The notes under the pieces: generated by a model
The model's database searches: none
What the model saw: only the letters and a program-made list of their open reading frames with translations
Told to the model about the DNA's origin: nothing
Assembly (NCBI RefSeq): GCF_002575655.3
Contig: NC_053037.3
Span: 249,707,135 to 249,771,134, forward strand
Source: Aegilops tauschii subsp. strangulata
Lineage: Eukaryota > Streptophyta > Magnoliopsida > Poales > Poaceae
Direction: 5' to 3'
DNA length: 64,000 nt
Translations under genes and position numbers: made by a program
Part shown: piece after piece, positions 11,052-20,763 of the stretch
Numbering within the stretch: the first letter of the stretch is position 1
Layout of the letters: every line of letters starts with the position of its first letter

Positions 11052-14000
11052 TTATGACGCTTGCTGAGTTGACGTCTCCGGCTCGTTCCTATCTTCTCCT
11101 CCGGCTGATCCCAAGACCTGGAAAGTTGATGACTTCCAGTCGATGCCGCTGAGAGCTTCGAATTGGGCTTCCTTGTCAATTAACCCGGCCGGGTCAATCT
11201 CTGGGGCGAAAGTGTGCTGACGAGCCGGCGGGATCAAGTTGAGAGCTTCATAGCGAGGGGTCGGGATCCTCTGATTCTCCGCATTGTAACCCGGCTGGTA
11301 CTTGGTCAGATCTGTATCGTTGCCGATAAGAGTAGCCACCGGGCGTACGGCCTTCACGCAAGCTGCGAAGTCCTTCTGATCGAAAGCGGAGCCGTCTTCT
11401 TTCAGGCTTGGATAGCCAAGGGCGATGTCCGCCGGGTCTAACTCCCGCAGGAATGCCTTGGCTCGGCTCAGCGCGGCGATTGCTCCGGCTCTTGCAGAGG
11501 CCCGTCGCAGCTCTTGAATCCATTGAGGCAGTACAGCGAGCCGGTGAAGGACTTCTGCCAAGTGAGTCGGCACCTCGTTGGATAAGGCCACCACAGCTAA
11601 GGCACGCTGTGACCCGGTGTAGAGCTGCTCCACCAAGGTATACACGGCCTTCAGCTTGGTGACCACGCTCTGGTTGAGGTTGGCACTTCTGGGACCTGTT
11701 TAACAGAATCAGATAAGCCGGCGACAAGGATGACTTATGAGATATAAACATTCTAAACTTGATGAAAGCCGGTGAGGCGACTTACCGAAGATGGCGGCCA
11801 CCATCTGGGAAACCTGGCGCTTTAGGCCGGAGAGCTCGGCGGTCTTCTCGGAGAGAGTCTTCTCCGCCTGTTCAGCCCGGGTCACCAATGCGGCCTTTTC
11901 TTCGGCCCATGCCTTCCGCTCAGCGTCGAATTCTGTCTTCAGCTTCTCTTGCACGGCGATGCTGGACACGAACTTGGCGTTTGCCTTCCGGGTCTCCATC
12001 TCTTGCATCTTCAACCGGCTCTTGACATCAGCAAGGTCAGCCTCAAGCTTCTTGCCAGCAGCCTGTATAAGTTTCCGGGTTATGGCATGAACAGTTACTA
12101 TATAAGTCCCAAGCGTTTTCCAAGCAAAGACACTTGGCACTTGGGGGCTAATGCATATTGAACGTATCTATCTACAAACTGCCGACTCAATGGAGTAAGC
12201 CGGAACCTAAGTCTACAACATATTCAATCATAAGTCGTTGACTTGGGGGCTAGCATGGTAAAGGTAACTATGCAGTAAGTAAGAGGACAGCAGAATGATA
12301 CCTCAGATTTTTGCTGGATCTGGTTCACCATGGCGACCTCTGCGTCCCGGCTCTTGTGCACTTGGCTGATGTAGCCAGAGACGAGCTCTCCAATGCTCAG
12401 GTTGGTGTAGTCGGAGAGGTCCAGGTTCACCCGGTGGGGCTGCAGCAACTCCCCCTTAGCGGAGCACTTGGCCAGCACGGTAGGTCTCCCCGGCTCAACG
12501 AACTCCGCCCGGGTGATTACCACGTCCGGGTCGTCTACTGGTGGAGCCGAGCTGGAGGCCTCCGGGTTAACAGAAGCTTCTATAGTTGCCTTGGTAGTTG
12601 GGGCAGCGGCCTCAGGTGCCTTGTCGGTTGGAATGGTGGCTTCGGGGGCGGAGGCAGCTGGCGGTTCTTGAGCCGTCACCTCCGGTTCAGGTAAATCCGG
12701 CACTCCGGCTGACCTGGTCTTCTTCGCTCTCTTAGTGAGCTTTGCCTGGGCACTGAAAGGACAGAAGCGTTAAACACAAAAAGAGTAAGTACAGACAAGT
12801 ATAATATGGGATGGTTGTCATTACCCGGGCGCGGTCTTGAAAGCCGGAAGACTCGACTGCATAGAGTCGCCCGAAGAGGGGGAGGTCTCCTGATAATTTG
12901 AGTCAGAAGAATTGAGTGGCTGACGGATAACACCCGCCAACGGATGAAAAGGGTACAAGTTGGAAATAACCTCAGTTCGGCGCTTCCTTGATGTGTCAGG
13001 TAACCCGGAGGAGAGGTCGGTGTCCTTGTTGGTCCGGGTGTGACGCCGGCTCTCGTGAATCTGTCGCTTCAAAATAAATTGAGGATCTTGATAAGCTAAA
13101 GGATGTGAAAAGCTTACTTTCCGGGTTACCCTTCGGACTTTCAGCTTTGGCAAGGGCTCCGAGTCGGAGGAAAGTGACATTACCTCTTCAACCACCGGGT
13201 TACTTGCGCCGGTGTCATCCTGTCAATGAGCAAGTTTTGATAAGGCGGACAGCAACAAACAACAAATACAGCAAGGACTTAAAGGCGCAGGGGTTACCTC
13301 TGACTCGGAGCTGTCGCTTAATTGCATCAGCTCTGAAGCAGTAGGCCTGCTTCCTTTCTTGCGAGGGGCGGCTTTCTTGGTGGCTTTCTTCGCCTTCCTG
13401 GCCTTCTTGGCCGCCTCATGGTCGTATTTGACCCGCCAGAACTTATCATTAGCCTAAAAAATGCAATGGGGTTTTCTTAAAACAATTCAGATGAAAGTCA
13501 TGTACAGATAAGATGTTCAGATCAGCGGCTTACCGCTGGGGCTGGGTTGGTCTTGCAGAAGGGGGCTAACCCGGTCCTTCCGCAGTCTGCCAGGCTCTCG
13601 TTCAAGAGAGCCTTGGTCATCTCCTCTGCAACGTCTTCAGGAAGATCGTTGCGGCTGTGTCTCTGAGGGTCGTCCTTTCGTCCTGTGTACTCGCACATTA
13701 AGCCGGGGCGGCGGCTCAATGGGATCACCCGCCATGATATCCAGACCCGGACCAGATCGATTCCATTCAGACCATTGCCCAGGAGAGCCTTGATCTTGTT
13801 GATGGTGGGGAGCAGAGGTTGGCGCTCCGCTTGGGTCAGCTTGTCTGACAGTGGGTGAGTCGTCTCCAGACGCGAGGGGCGAAAGCCGGGCAACGGACTC
13901 TCGTCAGCCGGTGACGTGTCTTGGCAGTAAAACCATGTCAGATTCCAGTCCTTGGGGTGGCTGGGCGGCTCTGCGTAAGGGAAAAGGCAGTCCTTACGCC

Positions 14001-14427
14001 GCTGGATGGAGATGCCACCTAGCTCTAGACTTGGTCCATTGGCGCACTCATTCTGACGGTTTAAGTAAAAAAGCTCTCTGAAGAGCAGCAGACTAGGTTC
14101 CTCTCCAAGGTAAACTTCGCAGAATACTTGGAAGTTGCAGATGTTGGACACTGAGTTGGGTCCTATGTCTTGAGGCCGCAAATCGAAGAAGTTTAGGACA
14201 TCTCTAAAAAACTTTGAGCCGGGCGGTGCGAAGCCCCGGCTCATGTGATCCGCAAAAATCACTACCTCCCCGTCTTTTGGCTGTGGTCTCTCTTCTGACG
14301 GGTCAGGGGCACGGTAGGACATGACGTCCTTCTTGGGCAGATATCCGGACTTGACAAAATTTGCTAGGGTCTCATTGGTGACATTGGACCTCATCCAGTT
14401 GCAAGTAATGGGAGCTTTGGGAGGCAT
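11052..14427 (-). CDS. G0 antisense gene, six exons, Transposase_28-like ('putative gypsy type transposon')
   Basis: Minus-strand gene between pol and the 3' LTR. Exons by eye: 14427-13534, 13453-13298, 13219-12825, 12752-12302, 12062-11786, 11695-11052. Each intron starts GT (gtaagc, gtaacc, gtaatg, gtatca, gtaagt) and ends AG, and exon phases match, giving 939 codons including the TAA at 11054-11052 with no internal stop. Exon 1 carries a domain like the plant PF04195 family (GEVVIFADHMSRGF, then WNLTWFYCQD). Exon 2 is strongly basic (KKARKAKKATKK), as in nuclear signals. Exon 4 is acidic and alanine-rich. Exon 5 looks like a coiled coil (EAD-LADVKSRLK, EKAALVTRAEQAEKTLSEK). A 57-base stretch at 13117-13061 also has GT-AG ends and could be an optional intron, in frame either way. 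Its function is unknown; antisense genes of this kind are known in Tat-clade elements. The sense pol is dead, yet this frame is intact. Confidence 0.8.
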
Positions 14428-15225
14428 GGTGAAAGTCGGCAGTCTATGATAAAAGGAAAAACGTCCGGGTTAATTATGAGCCGGAAGCAATCTACAGTTC
14501 AGTATCAAGGTGGTGGTTTGTAAGGGGACTAATGGTATACACTTAAGTGCATCGGGCTATTTAAGCCGCCGAGGGATTGAGAATAATTTGATTGTCTACA
14601 GGCCTTATCACAGCTAAGCCGGAAATTTTTGTGGCGCATGATTTTCTTTAAGCCGGAAGGTTCTACGGCGCGTGGTTTCTTTAAACCGGAGCTCTAAACC
14701 GCTGAGATTCAATGATTGCAGTTTTTTACTAAGTGTGGTAAAACAGGTTTCACACATCGCAGTAAAAAATTTGGATCAAAATGGTCGGGTAAAAGAAAAT
14801 TTTCTAGACCTAAAATACAGACGCAGGGGAGTTCTTGAGCTCGAATGAGGTCTTTATGCAGTGAAAAGAAGTCTACTTGTGTTTGAAATGGGTGCTAAAA
14901 CATCTACCGCAGTGGTTCCATACGGGCTAAGATCAAAAAGGAGCAGTAAAAATGAAACTACTGAAGAACTTGCGGGCGATGGCGAAGAACACGGATGAAC
15001 TACTCGAACCTTACCGCAGATCTGTTCTAGCAGGGCAGAAGAAGCTTACAGAGGCTGGTGAGTCGCGGAAGTCGTCGCGTATCTCTGGTCAGATCAGGGT
15101 GATGCAGCGGCCTGAGTTGATGACGACGAGGAGACCCGCGGCGGCGACAGCAGCAGAGCTCGGGCAGGGGAGCAGTGGCGCAAGGAAGAGGACGAAGGAG
15201 AGAGAGGTGGCTGGAGGCCCGTCGG
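14428..15225 (-). other. Likely 5' untranslated region of the G0 antisense gene
   Basis: Stretch between the antisense start codon and a minus-strand TATA box. No frame on either strand looks like a protein. A possible donor (TCT/GTAAGC, minus strand, near 15050) and acceptor (ATCATAG, near 14448) would allow a 5' UTR intron; this is inference. The plus-strand frame 14952-15254 has no recognisable domain. Confidence 0.4.
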
Positions 15226-15230
15226 GCCGG

Positions 15231-15240
15231 CCTATTTATA
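15231..15240 (-). promoter_or_regulatory. TATA box for the G0 antisense gene
   Basis: Reads TATAAATAGG on the minus strand, close to the plant TATA consensus, in a GC-rich surround, about 800 bases upstream of the antisense start codon and outside the 3' LTR. Transcription would start near 15205-15210 (inference). Confidence 0.55.
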
Positions 15241-15510
15241 AGGCAAGCTCATAAGTGGGCGCGAGGATCAAGGAGTCCACGGCGTGGTTATCTCCTCACG
15301 AAACGCCTCGATTTTCGGGATGACAGTAAATGCAAAGATCCGTTGCGGATCTGGCGGAGTAAACAACGGGCTTAATGGAGGATGACGTCACGGCGGATTA
15401 TCCAGAGTCCAGAGGATGACGTCACGCCGGGTTATGGCCTTCACACAAATGGTAAGCCGGAGATTTTTTTCTGTCGAAAGAATTGAAGATTGACATGAGC
15501 CGGCTCAAAT

Positions 15511-15525
15511 CAATCTGGGGCCTAA
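15511..15525 (+). other. G0 polypurine tract
   Basis: caatctggggcctaa immediately before the 3' LTR; the ggggc core is the likely primer for plus-strand DNA synthesis. Confidence 0.65.
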
Positions 15526-16045
15526 TGTTGAGGATATAGACCTTAGAGTCACCCGCCAGGAGGGGCCAGGTTACTCATATGGTCATTACCAGAAGCCCGG
15601 CGCCAATCTTGAAGACGGTGGGCCAAAGATGGGCTTAAGACCCGGATATGGCTTAAGGCCCGTAGTTACAATTATTATTATGGTAGAACTTGTAGTGTAA
15701 GGCAAGAATAGTTGAGAGTCCGAGCCGGACACTCTTATGAGCCGGCCGGGACTCTGAGAGCTGCTGGGCGTCAGCCTCCCTATATAAAGGGACGACCCAG
15801 CAGCGGTTTAGGGACAAGAACAATCTCATCGAGAGCCGGGCATAGCAGTTTAGCTCCCTGGTAATCGTAACCCTAATCAATATCACCTCAAACTGGACGT
15901 AGGCTTTTACCTTCACCGTAAGGGGCCAAACCAGTATAAACCCTCGTGTTCCTTGTCCCGCATTAACCCCTTCAAGCTTCCTAGCTGCGATGGCTCCACG
16001 ACTAAGTCCTAGCTCAAGGACATCTGCCGTGACAATTCCACGACA
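15526..16045 (+). repeat. G0 3' LTR
   Basis: 520 bp starting TGTTGAGG and ending CACGACA, followed by the target duplication cctcc (16046-16050). Contains the same TATA box (near 15779-15788) as the 5' copy. Confidence 0.95.
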
Positions 16046-17462
16046 CCTCCTGAGGCTCGAGCGCCAGCAGCAGGCGGGCCCCTATGGGATGACCGCATGC
16101 TGGGGCGCCAGTCACAGGCGCCTGAGGCAGGTCCTCCTTAGGCGGTGCTGGAGCCGCGGTGGGGGGAGCCGCAGATGGCTTGAAGAGCTGCTCCTCAAAC
16201 ACCCCCGGCTCCTGGGGGAGCCTTCGGGAGGCTCTCTTGGCGATATCGTCTGCCTCCTTGTTCGTCCCTCGCGGCACGTGTTGCAGTTCCAAGCCCAAGA
16301 ACCACTTCTCCATCTTGCGTACCTCTTCTAAGTATGCCTCCATGTGCTCGTCCTTGGGTGTGTACTCCTTGTTGGAGAAGTTGACGAGGAGCTGAGAATC
16401 GCCCTTGACGGTGAGGCGCTTCACCCCCAGCGCCGTCGCGGCCCTGAGAACGGCGAGCAAGCCCTCAAATTCCGCGATGTTATTGGAGACCTTCTCGCCT
16501 TGCTGGAAGCAGAGTTGTACCGCGTAGCAGAGCTTGTCCTTGGTGGGTGAGATGAGGACGGCGCCTGCTCCTGCGCCTTGTCGTGCGAACGCTCCGTCAA
16601 AGTACATGATCCACCAGTCTGGTTCCTCATCCCCAGGTAAGAGGGAGCGGTCCTCGCTGACCCCGTGGTCGGGGAGGTCAGTCCATTCGGCCACGAAGTC
16701 AGCGAGGGCCGCACCCTTGATGACCCTAGTGGTGCTGAACTCGAGATGGAACGCCTGAAGCTCAATGTTCCATTCTGCAACTCGCTCGGCGGCGTTCGGG
16801 CTCCGGAGCACCCTCTCCAGTGGGTATGCCGAAACTACTTTGATGGGGTGGCCTTGGAAGTAGTGGAGCAGCTTTCGGGAGGCGACAAGGAGCGCGAGCA
16901 AGAGCTTCTGAAGCATGGGGTAACACGCCTATGCCTCCCTCAGCACCGTGTTGACGAAGTAGACAGGATGCTCGACGAGGGGACATGCATTAGTTGAGTC
17001 TTGTTCTTCTTGAGGGCGCGGGTCTTCGGTGGCTTCGCGAGGTCCGTCCTCAGGAGCCCCCCCAGTTGTGGGGTTAATCGCAGCCTCGGGAGGGACATTG
17101 TCCACTGGGTTGGCCGAAGCCCCAGGCGCGTTGTCCTGAGGGTGCTGTGCCTTGCTTGGTGGTTGAGCGTCCTGCTAAGGGTCCTTGGATGGGCGCTCCT
17201 TCCTTAGCGCCACCAGGGTGGCGCTAGCTGAGTGAGGGGTGGCTGCCAAATAAAGCACAAAGGGCTCAAGAGGGCGCGGCGCCACCATCACTGGCGGGCT
17301 GGTCGAGTATCTATTGAGGTCTTGAAAGGCTGCGTCTGCCTCCGGGGTCCACTCGAACCGCTCCTTCCTTTTCATCAGTTTGAAGAACGGGAGGGCGCGC
17401 TCCCCCAGCTTGGAGATGAAGCGCCCAAGCGAGGTTACGCAGCCCGCCAGCTTCTGCATCTC
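16046..17462 (-). pseudogene. G1 RNase H and archaeal-type RNase H (broken)
   Basis: Minus-strand pol segment after RT. The first RNase H begins MQKLAGCVTSLGRFIS (17459). Its middle is interrupted by an alanine/proline/glutamate-rich stretch (about 17175-16975) with a stop, then resumes at HPVYFVNTVL and continues through RKLLHYFQGHPIKVV. A second, archaeal-type RNase H lies at about 16640-16230: MYFDGAFARQG, NIAEFEGLLAV, VKGDSQLLV and NKEADDIAKRA carry the D, E, D and D positions. A proline-rich linker follows and is cut by the G0 insertion at 16050. In-frame stops near 17175 and 16930 show it is dead. Confidence 0.88.
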
Positions 17463-17471
17463 CTTCAGGGT

Positions 17472-18445
17472 CTACGGGGGGCTCAGGTATTTTATTGCCT
17501 TGATCTTCTCTGGATTGGCCTCGATCCCTCTATGTGATGCCACGAAGCCCAGCAGCTTGCTAGAGGGAACCCCGAATACACACTTCTCGGGATTGAGCCG
17601 AAGATCCACCTTGCGCAAGCTGGCAAACGTCTCCTCCAGATCTGCTATCAGGGTCTTGGCCTCCGAAGACATCACCACTATGTCATCAACGTAGGCCTCT
17701 GCGTTTCTCCCGAGCTGTGTGCCCAGGGCGATATGCATCAGCCGCTGGAAGGTAGCCCCGGCATTGCGCAGCTTGAAGGGCATGCAGGTGTAGCAGTACA
17801 CCCCACAGGGGGTCAGGAACGCCGTCTTCTCCACATCTTGCACGGCCATCTTGATCTGGTGGTAGCCTGAGAAGGCGTCCAAGAAGCACAACAGGTCGCA
17901 CTCGGCGGTGGAGTCCACGATCTGGTCAATGCGAGGAAGCGGAAAGGGATCTTGAGGGCAGGCCTTGTTGAGGTTGGTGAAGTCGACACACATGCGCTCC
18001 TTCCCTCCTATCTTGGGGACGACGATGGGGTTCGCCAGCCACTCCGGGTATCGTACTTCCCTGATGACCCCTGCGTCTTGCAGCTTGCGGGTTTCTTGGA
18101 CGACGAAGGCTTGCTTCTCCGTGGACTGACGATGAGCCTTCTGCTTCACTGGCCGCACGTTGGGGCATACCTTCAGGTGGTGCTCGATTATTCCCCTCGG
18201 GACCCCAGCCAGATCTTTGGGTTCCCAAGCGAATACATCCTTGGCCGCACGTTGGGGCATACCTTCAGGTGGTGCTCGATTATTCCCCTCGGGACCCCAG
18301 CCAGATCTTTGGGTTCCCAAGCGAATACATCCTTGTTGGCGCGCAAGAAGTCGACCAACGCTTTTTCTTGGTCCCGAGGGAGGCCAGCCCCTATGGTGAA
18401 GGTGGCGCTGGTTGTTCCCTCCTCACTGACCAGCACTTGCTTCAT
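17472..18445 (-). pseudogene. G1 reverse transcriptase (frameshifted by a duplication)
   Basis: Minus-strand RT. The N-terminal connection (FTIGAGLPRDQEKALVDFL, VFAWEPKDLAGVPRGIIEHH) is read from 18445. The fingers and palm follow (ERMCVDFTNLNKACPQDP, CFLDAFSGYHQIKMA, YTCMPFKLRNAGATFQR), with an intact YVDD box near 17690 and the thumb (RLNPEKCVFGVPSSKLLGF). A 92-bp tandem duplication (18151-18242 and 18243-18334) shifts the frame, since 92 is not a multiple of three. A TAG at about 17472 ends the frame just before RNase H. Confidence 0.9.
18151..18334. repeat. 92-bp tandem duplication inside G1 RT
   Basis: Two near-identical head-to-tail copies, each starting ggccgcacgttggggcatac. The unit covers the segment encoding the VFAWEPKDLAGVPRG region. 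Only one copy is expected in the gene, so this is a local duplication after insertion or a replication slip. Confidence 0.9.
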
Positions 18446-18451
18446 CTCGGC

Positions 18452-19494
18452 TCAGTCTTGGGAGAACAACTGCTTCTTCTTGGCTGGCGCCGCTTCCGGG
18501 GCCCCAGGACCCCCCTTCTCATCAGGCAGCGCGGATGCCGCTGACTTGAAGGTGAGCTTGAGGGCCTGCAGCACGTCTTTGGTGTCCCCTGCCACCGTGA
18601 GGATACCGTTGCTGCTAGGCATCCTCATGAGGTTGTAAGCTGGGTGAGTCGCCGCCATGAACTTGGCAAGGCCGGGTACCCCAGGATGGCGTTGTATGGC
18701 AGGTTGATCCTGGCGATGTCGAAGTCGATGAGCTCGGTGCGGTAGTTGTCGCGGGTCCCGAAGGTGACAGGGAGGCGGATCTGCCCCAAGGGGCTGGTGG
18801 AGCCACCGCCGACCCCGGAGAAGGGCTTGGTGGGGCGTAGCCGGCCGGGGGGCACGTGCAGCAGGCCGAATGTCTTCGCAGAGAGCACGTTGAGGCCGGC
18901 TCCACCATCGATGAGGGTCTTGGTGACCACCACGTTGTAGATGGTGGGGGTGCAAAGCATCGGGAGCGCGCCTGCTCCTGTTGTGGCGGCCGGATGATCC
19001 TCGGGGCCGAAGGTGAGGTCAGCCTTGGGCACTGCCCAGCTCGGGGGAGCCCCCGGGCCCGCCTGGGCGGCACTTACTTGCCGGTAGAACTGCTTGATGT
19101 GGCGGTCGGAGGGTGGTGCCTGCGAGCCACCTAGGAGAGTTGCGATGACGGGGGGCGCCAGCGCCGCGAAGCATGCGACGAAGAGGCCGCGCAGCTCCTC
19201 CCAGGAGGCTACGGAGGACTCCGGCAGGTTGAGCAACCAGGCGCGCGGTGCGTCTACGAGGGCCATGGGGAACCAGTTGGCCTTCACCTTGTCGTCTCCA
19301 CTGGCCGCCCAAACTGCTTCTTCGTACGCATGGAGGAAAGCGGCCGGATCCGACGCGCCGTCATAGCGTGGCGACATCTCCGGTCTGAACTTGGGTGGCC
19401 ACTCCACCTGCCGTAGGGAGAGGGTGAAACAGCGCAGCCCCGACGCTCCTTCGCAGGCGCGCGTCGGCCGAGTCGATGGAGAAGCGCCCGCCAT
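18452..19494 (-). pseudogene. gag-pro: G1 gag-protease (frameshifted)
   Basis: Minus strand. The frame is open from 19698, inside the LTR; the first start after the primer site is the ATG at 19494 (MAGASPSTRP). Capsid-like segment: FRPEMSPRYDGASDPAAFLHAYEEAV and ASWEELRGLFVACF. No zinc knuckle is seen and the gag is short. The aspartic protease carries TKTLIDGGAGLNVLSAKTF (about 18900), with DGGA in place of DSGA, then LPYNAILGYPAL. A frameshift near 18665 moves the downstream part (FMAATHPAYNLMRMP, KKKQLFSQD) to another frame. Confidence 0.85.
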
Positions 19495-19545
19495 TGAAGC
19501 CGACGGCGCGATCTGGCGTACAAGGCAGAAGATCTCCGACGCACC

Positions 19546-19563
19546 CCTACCTGGCGCGCCAAA
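19546..19563 (-). other. G1 primer binding site
   Basis: Minus strand reads TTTGGCGCGCCAGGTAGG directly after the LTR end ...GCGACA. Position and TGGCGC start are typical of gypsy elements. Confidence 0.7.
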
Positions 19564-20246
19564 TGTCGCATTACGGGTTCCGCAAACCCTTGAAAGTTTC
19601 GAACTCTGGGGTGCGTGCGGAGATCTCAACCTACCCAGCCTACGTACTCGCGATCCTCCTAAGCCTAGCGCGTCGAGCTCGAAGAGACAAAGAGACACAG
19701 CAGTTTATCCTGGTTCGGGCCACCTTGCGGTGTAATACCCTACTCCAGCATTTTGGTGGATTGCCTCGAAGGGCTGAGGATGAACTAGTACAGTGGATGA
19801 ACTGGCCTCAGGAGGTGAGGTGTTCTTGAGCTCAAGAGAGCTGGTGAGGTGGTCGGGTGAGAATGGATCCGATCCCCCTCTATGGTGGTGGCTAAGTCCT
19901 ATTTATAGTGGCCTTGGTCCTCTTCCCAAATGTTTGGCGGGAAGTGATCCAACAACGGACGGATTTGAAAGGGGACAAATAGTACAGCTTATCCTGACAA
20001 AAGTGGTCTTCTCCTGCGAAAAGCCCCTGGTCGTGAAACTGTGGTGGGCTTGGTGATGACCTCCGTCCCGCCGTCCTGGTGGTCTTGGTCTTGTTGCACC
20101 AGAATGGAAACCTTTGGTTGATTCCTCGGGACTCCGCGCCTGTGGCTTGCCTCCCTTGCACCGAAGAGGAAACTGGCGCTCTGCGCCCCTTGGCGCCTGC
20201 CTGGCCTTGGTCGTCATGGCTCACGTCAGCTGAGCCTCGTGAGGTG
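19564..20246 (-). repeat. G1 5' LTR, inner part
   Basis: Inner 683 bp of the 5' LTR, from its 3' border (minus strand ...GCGACA at 19564) to the G2 insertion. Holds a minus-strand TATA box (CTATAAATAGG near 19895-19905). The rest lies at 39608-39824. Confidence 0.85.
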
Positions 20247-20716
20247 TGAGGGAGTCTTGGATTATGGGGTCCTCGGGCGTCCGGCCTATTGACGTGGGCC
20301 GGACTGATGGGTTGTGAAGATACAAGACCAAAGACTCTCACCTGTGTTCGGATGGGACTCTCCTTGGCGTGGAAGCCAAGCTTGGCGCCCGGATATGAAG
20401 ATTCCTTTCTCTGCAACCAACTTTGTACAACCCTGGTCCCCTCCGGTGTCTATATAAACCGGAGGGTTTAGTCCGTAGAGGCAATCATAATCATACAGGC
20501 TAGACTTCTAGGGTTTTAGCCATTACGATCTCATGGTAAATCAACTCTTGTAATACTCATATTCATCAAGATCAATCAAGCAGGAAGTAAGGTATTACCT
20601 CCATAGAGAGGGCCCGAACCTGGGTAAACATTGTGTCCCCTGCCTCCTGTTACCATCAACCTTAGACGCACAGTTCGGGACCCCCTACCCGAGATCCGCC
20701 GGTTTTGACACCGACA
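20247..20716 (+). repeat. G2 5' LTR
   Basis: 470 bp, TGAGGGAGTC...CACCGACA. Contains a TATA box (tctatataaacc near 20450-20461). Confidence 0.93.
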
Positions 20717-20735
20717 TTGGTGCTTTCATTGAGAG
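20717..20735 (+). other. G2 primer binding site
   Basis: ttggtgctttcattgagag directly follows the 5' LTR, at the position where tRNA priming occurs. Confidence 0.6.
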
Positions 20736-20763
20736 TTTTGCTGCATTGTCACCAAAAGGTTTG

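Larger units (their letters stand above)
3025..16045 (+). mobile_element. G0: complete Tat-type gypsy LTR retrotransposon with antisense gene
   Basis: A 13.0-kb element with two 520-bp LTRs, a primer site after the 5' LTR, a polypurine tract before the 3' LTR, and a 5-bp target duplication cctcc at 3020-3024 and 16046-16050. It is inserted in the pol gene of G1. Order: gag-protease, pol (RT, RNase H, second archaeal-type RNase H, integrase), a repeat-bearing spacer, then a multi-exon gene on the opposite strand. The first base pair of the 5' LTR border reads TA rather than TG, a G-to-A change relative to the 3' LTR. RIRE2/Retand-like by organisation (inference). Confidence 0.95.
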
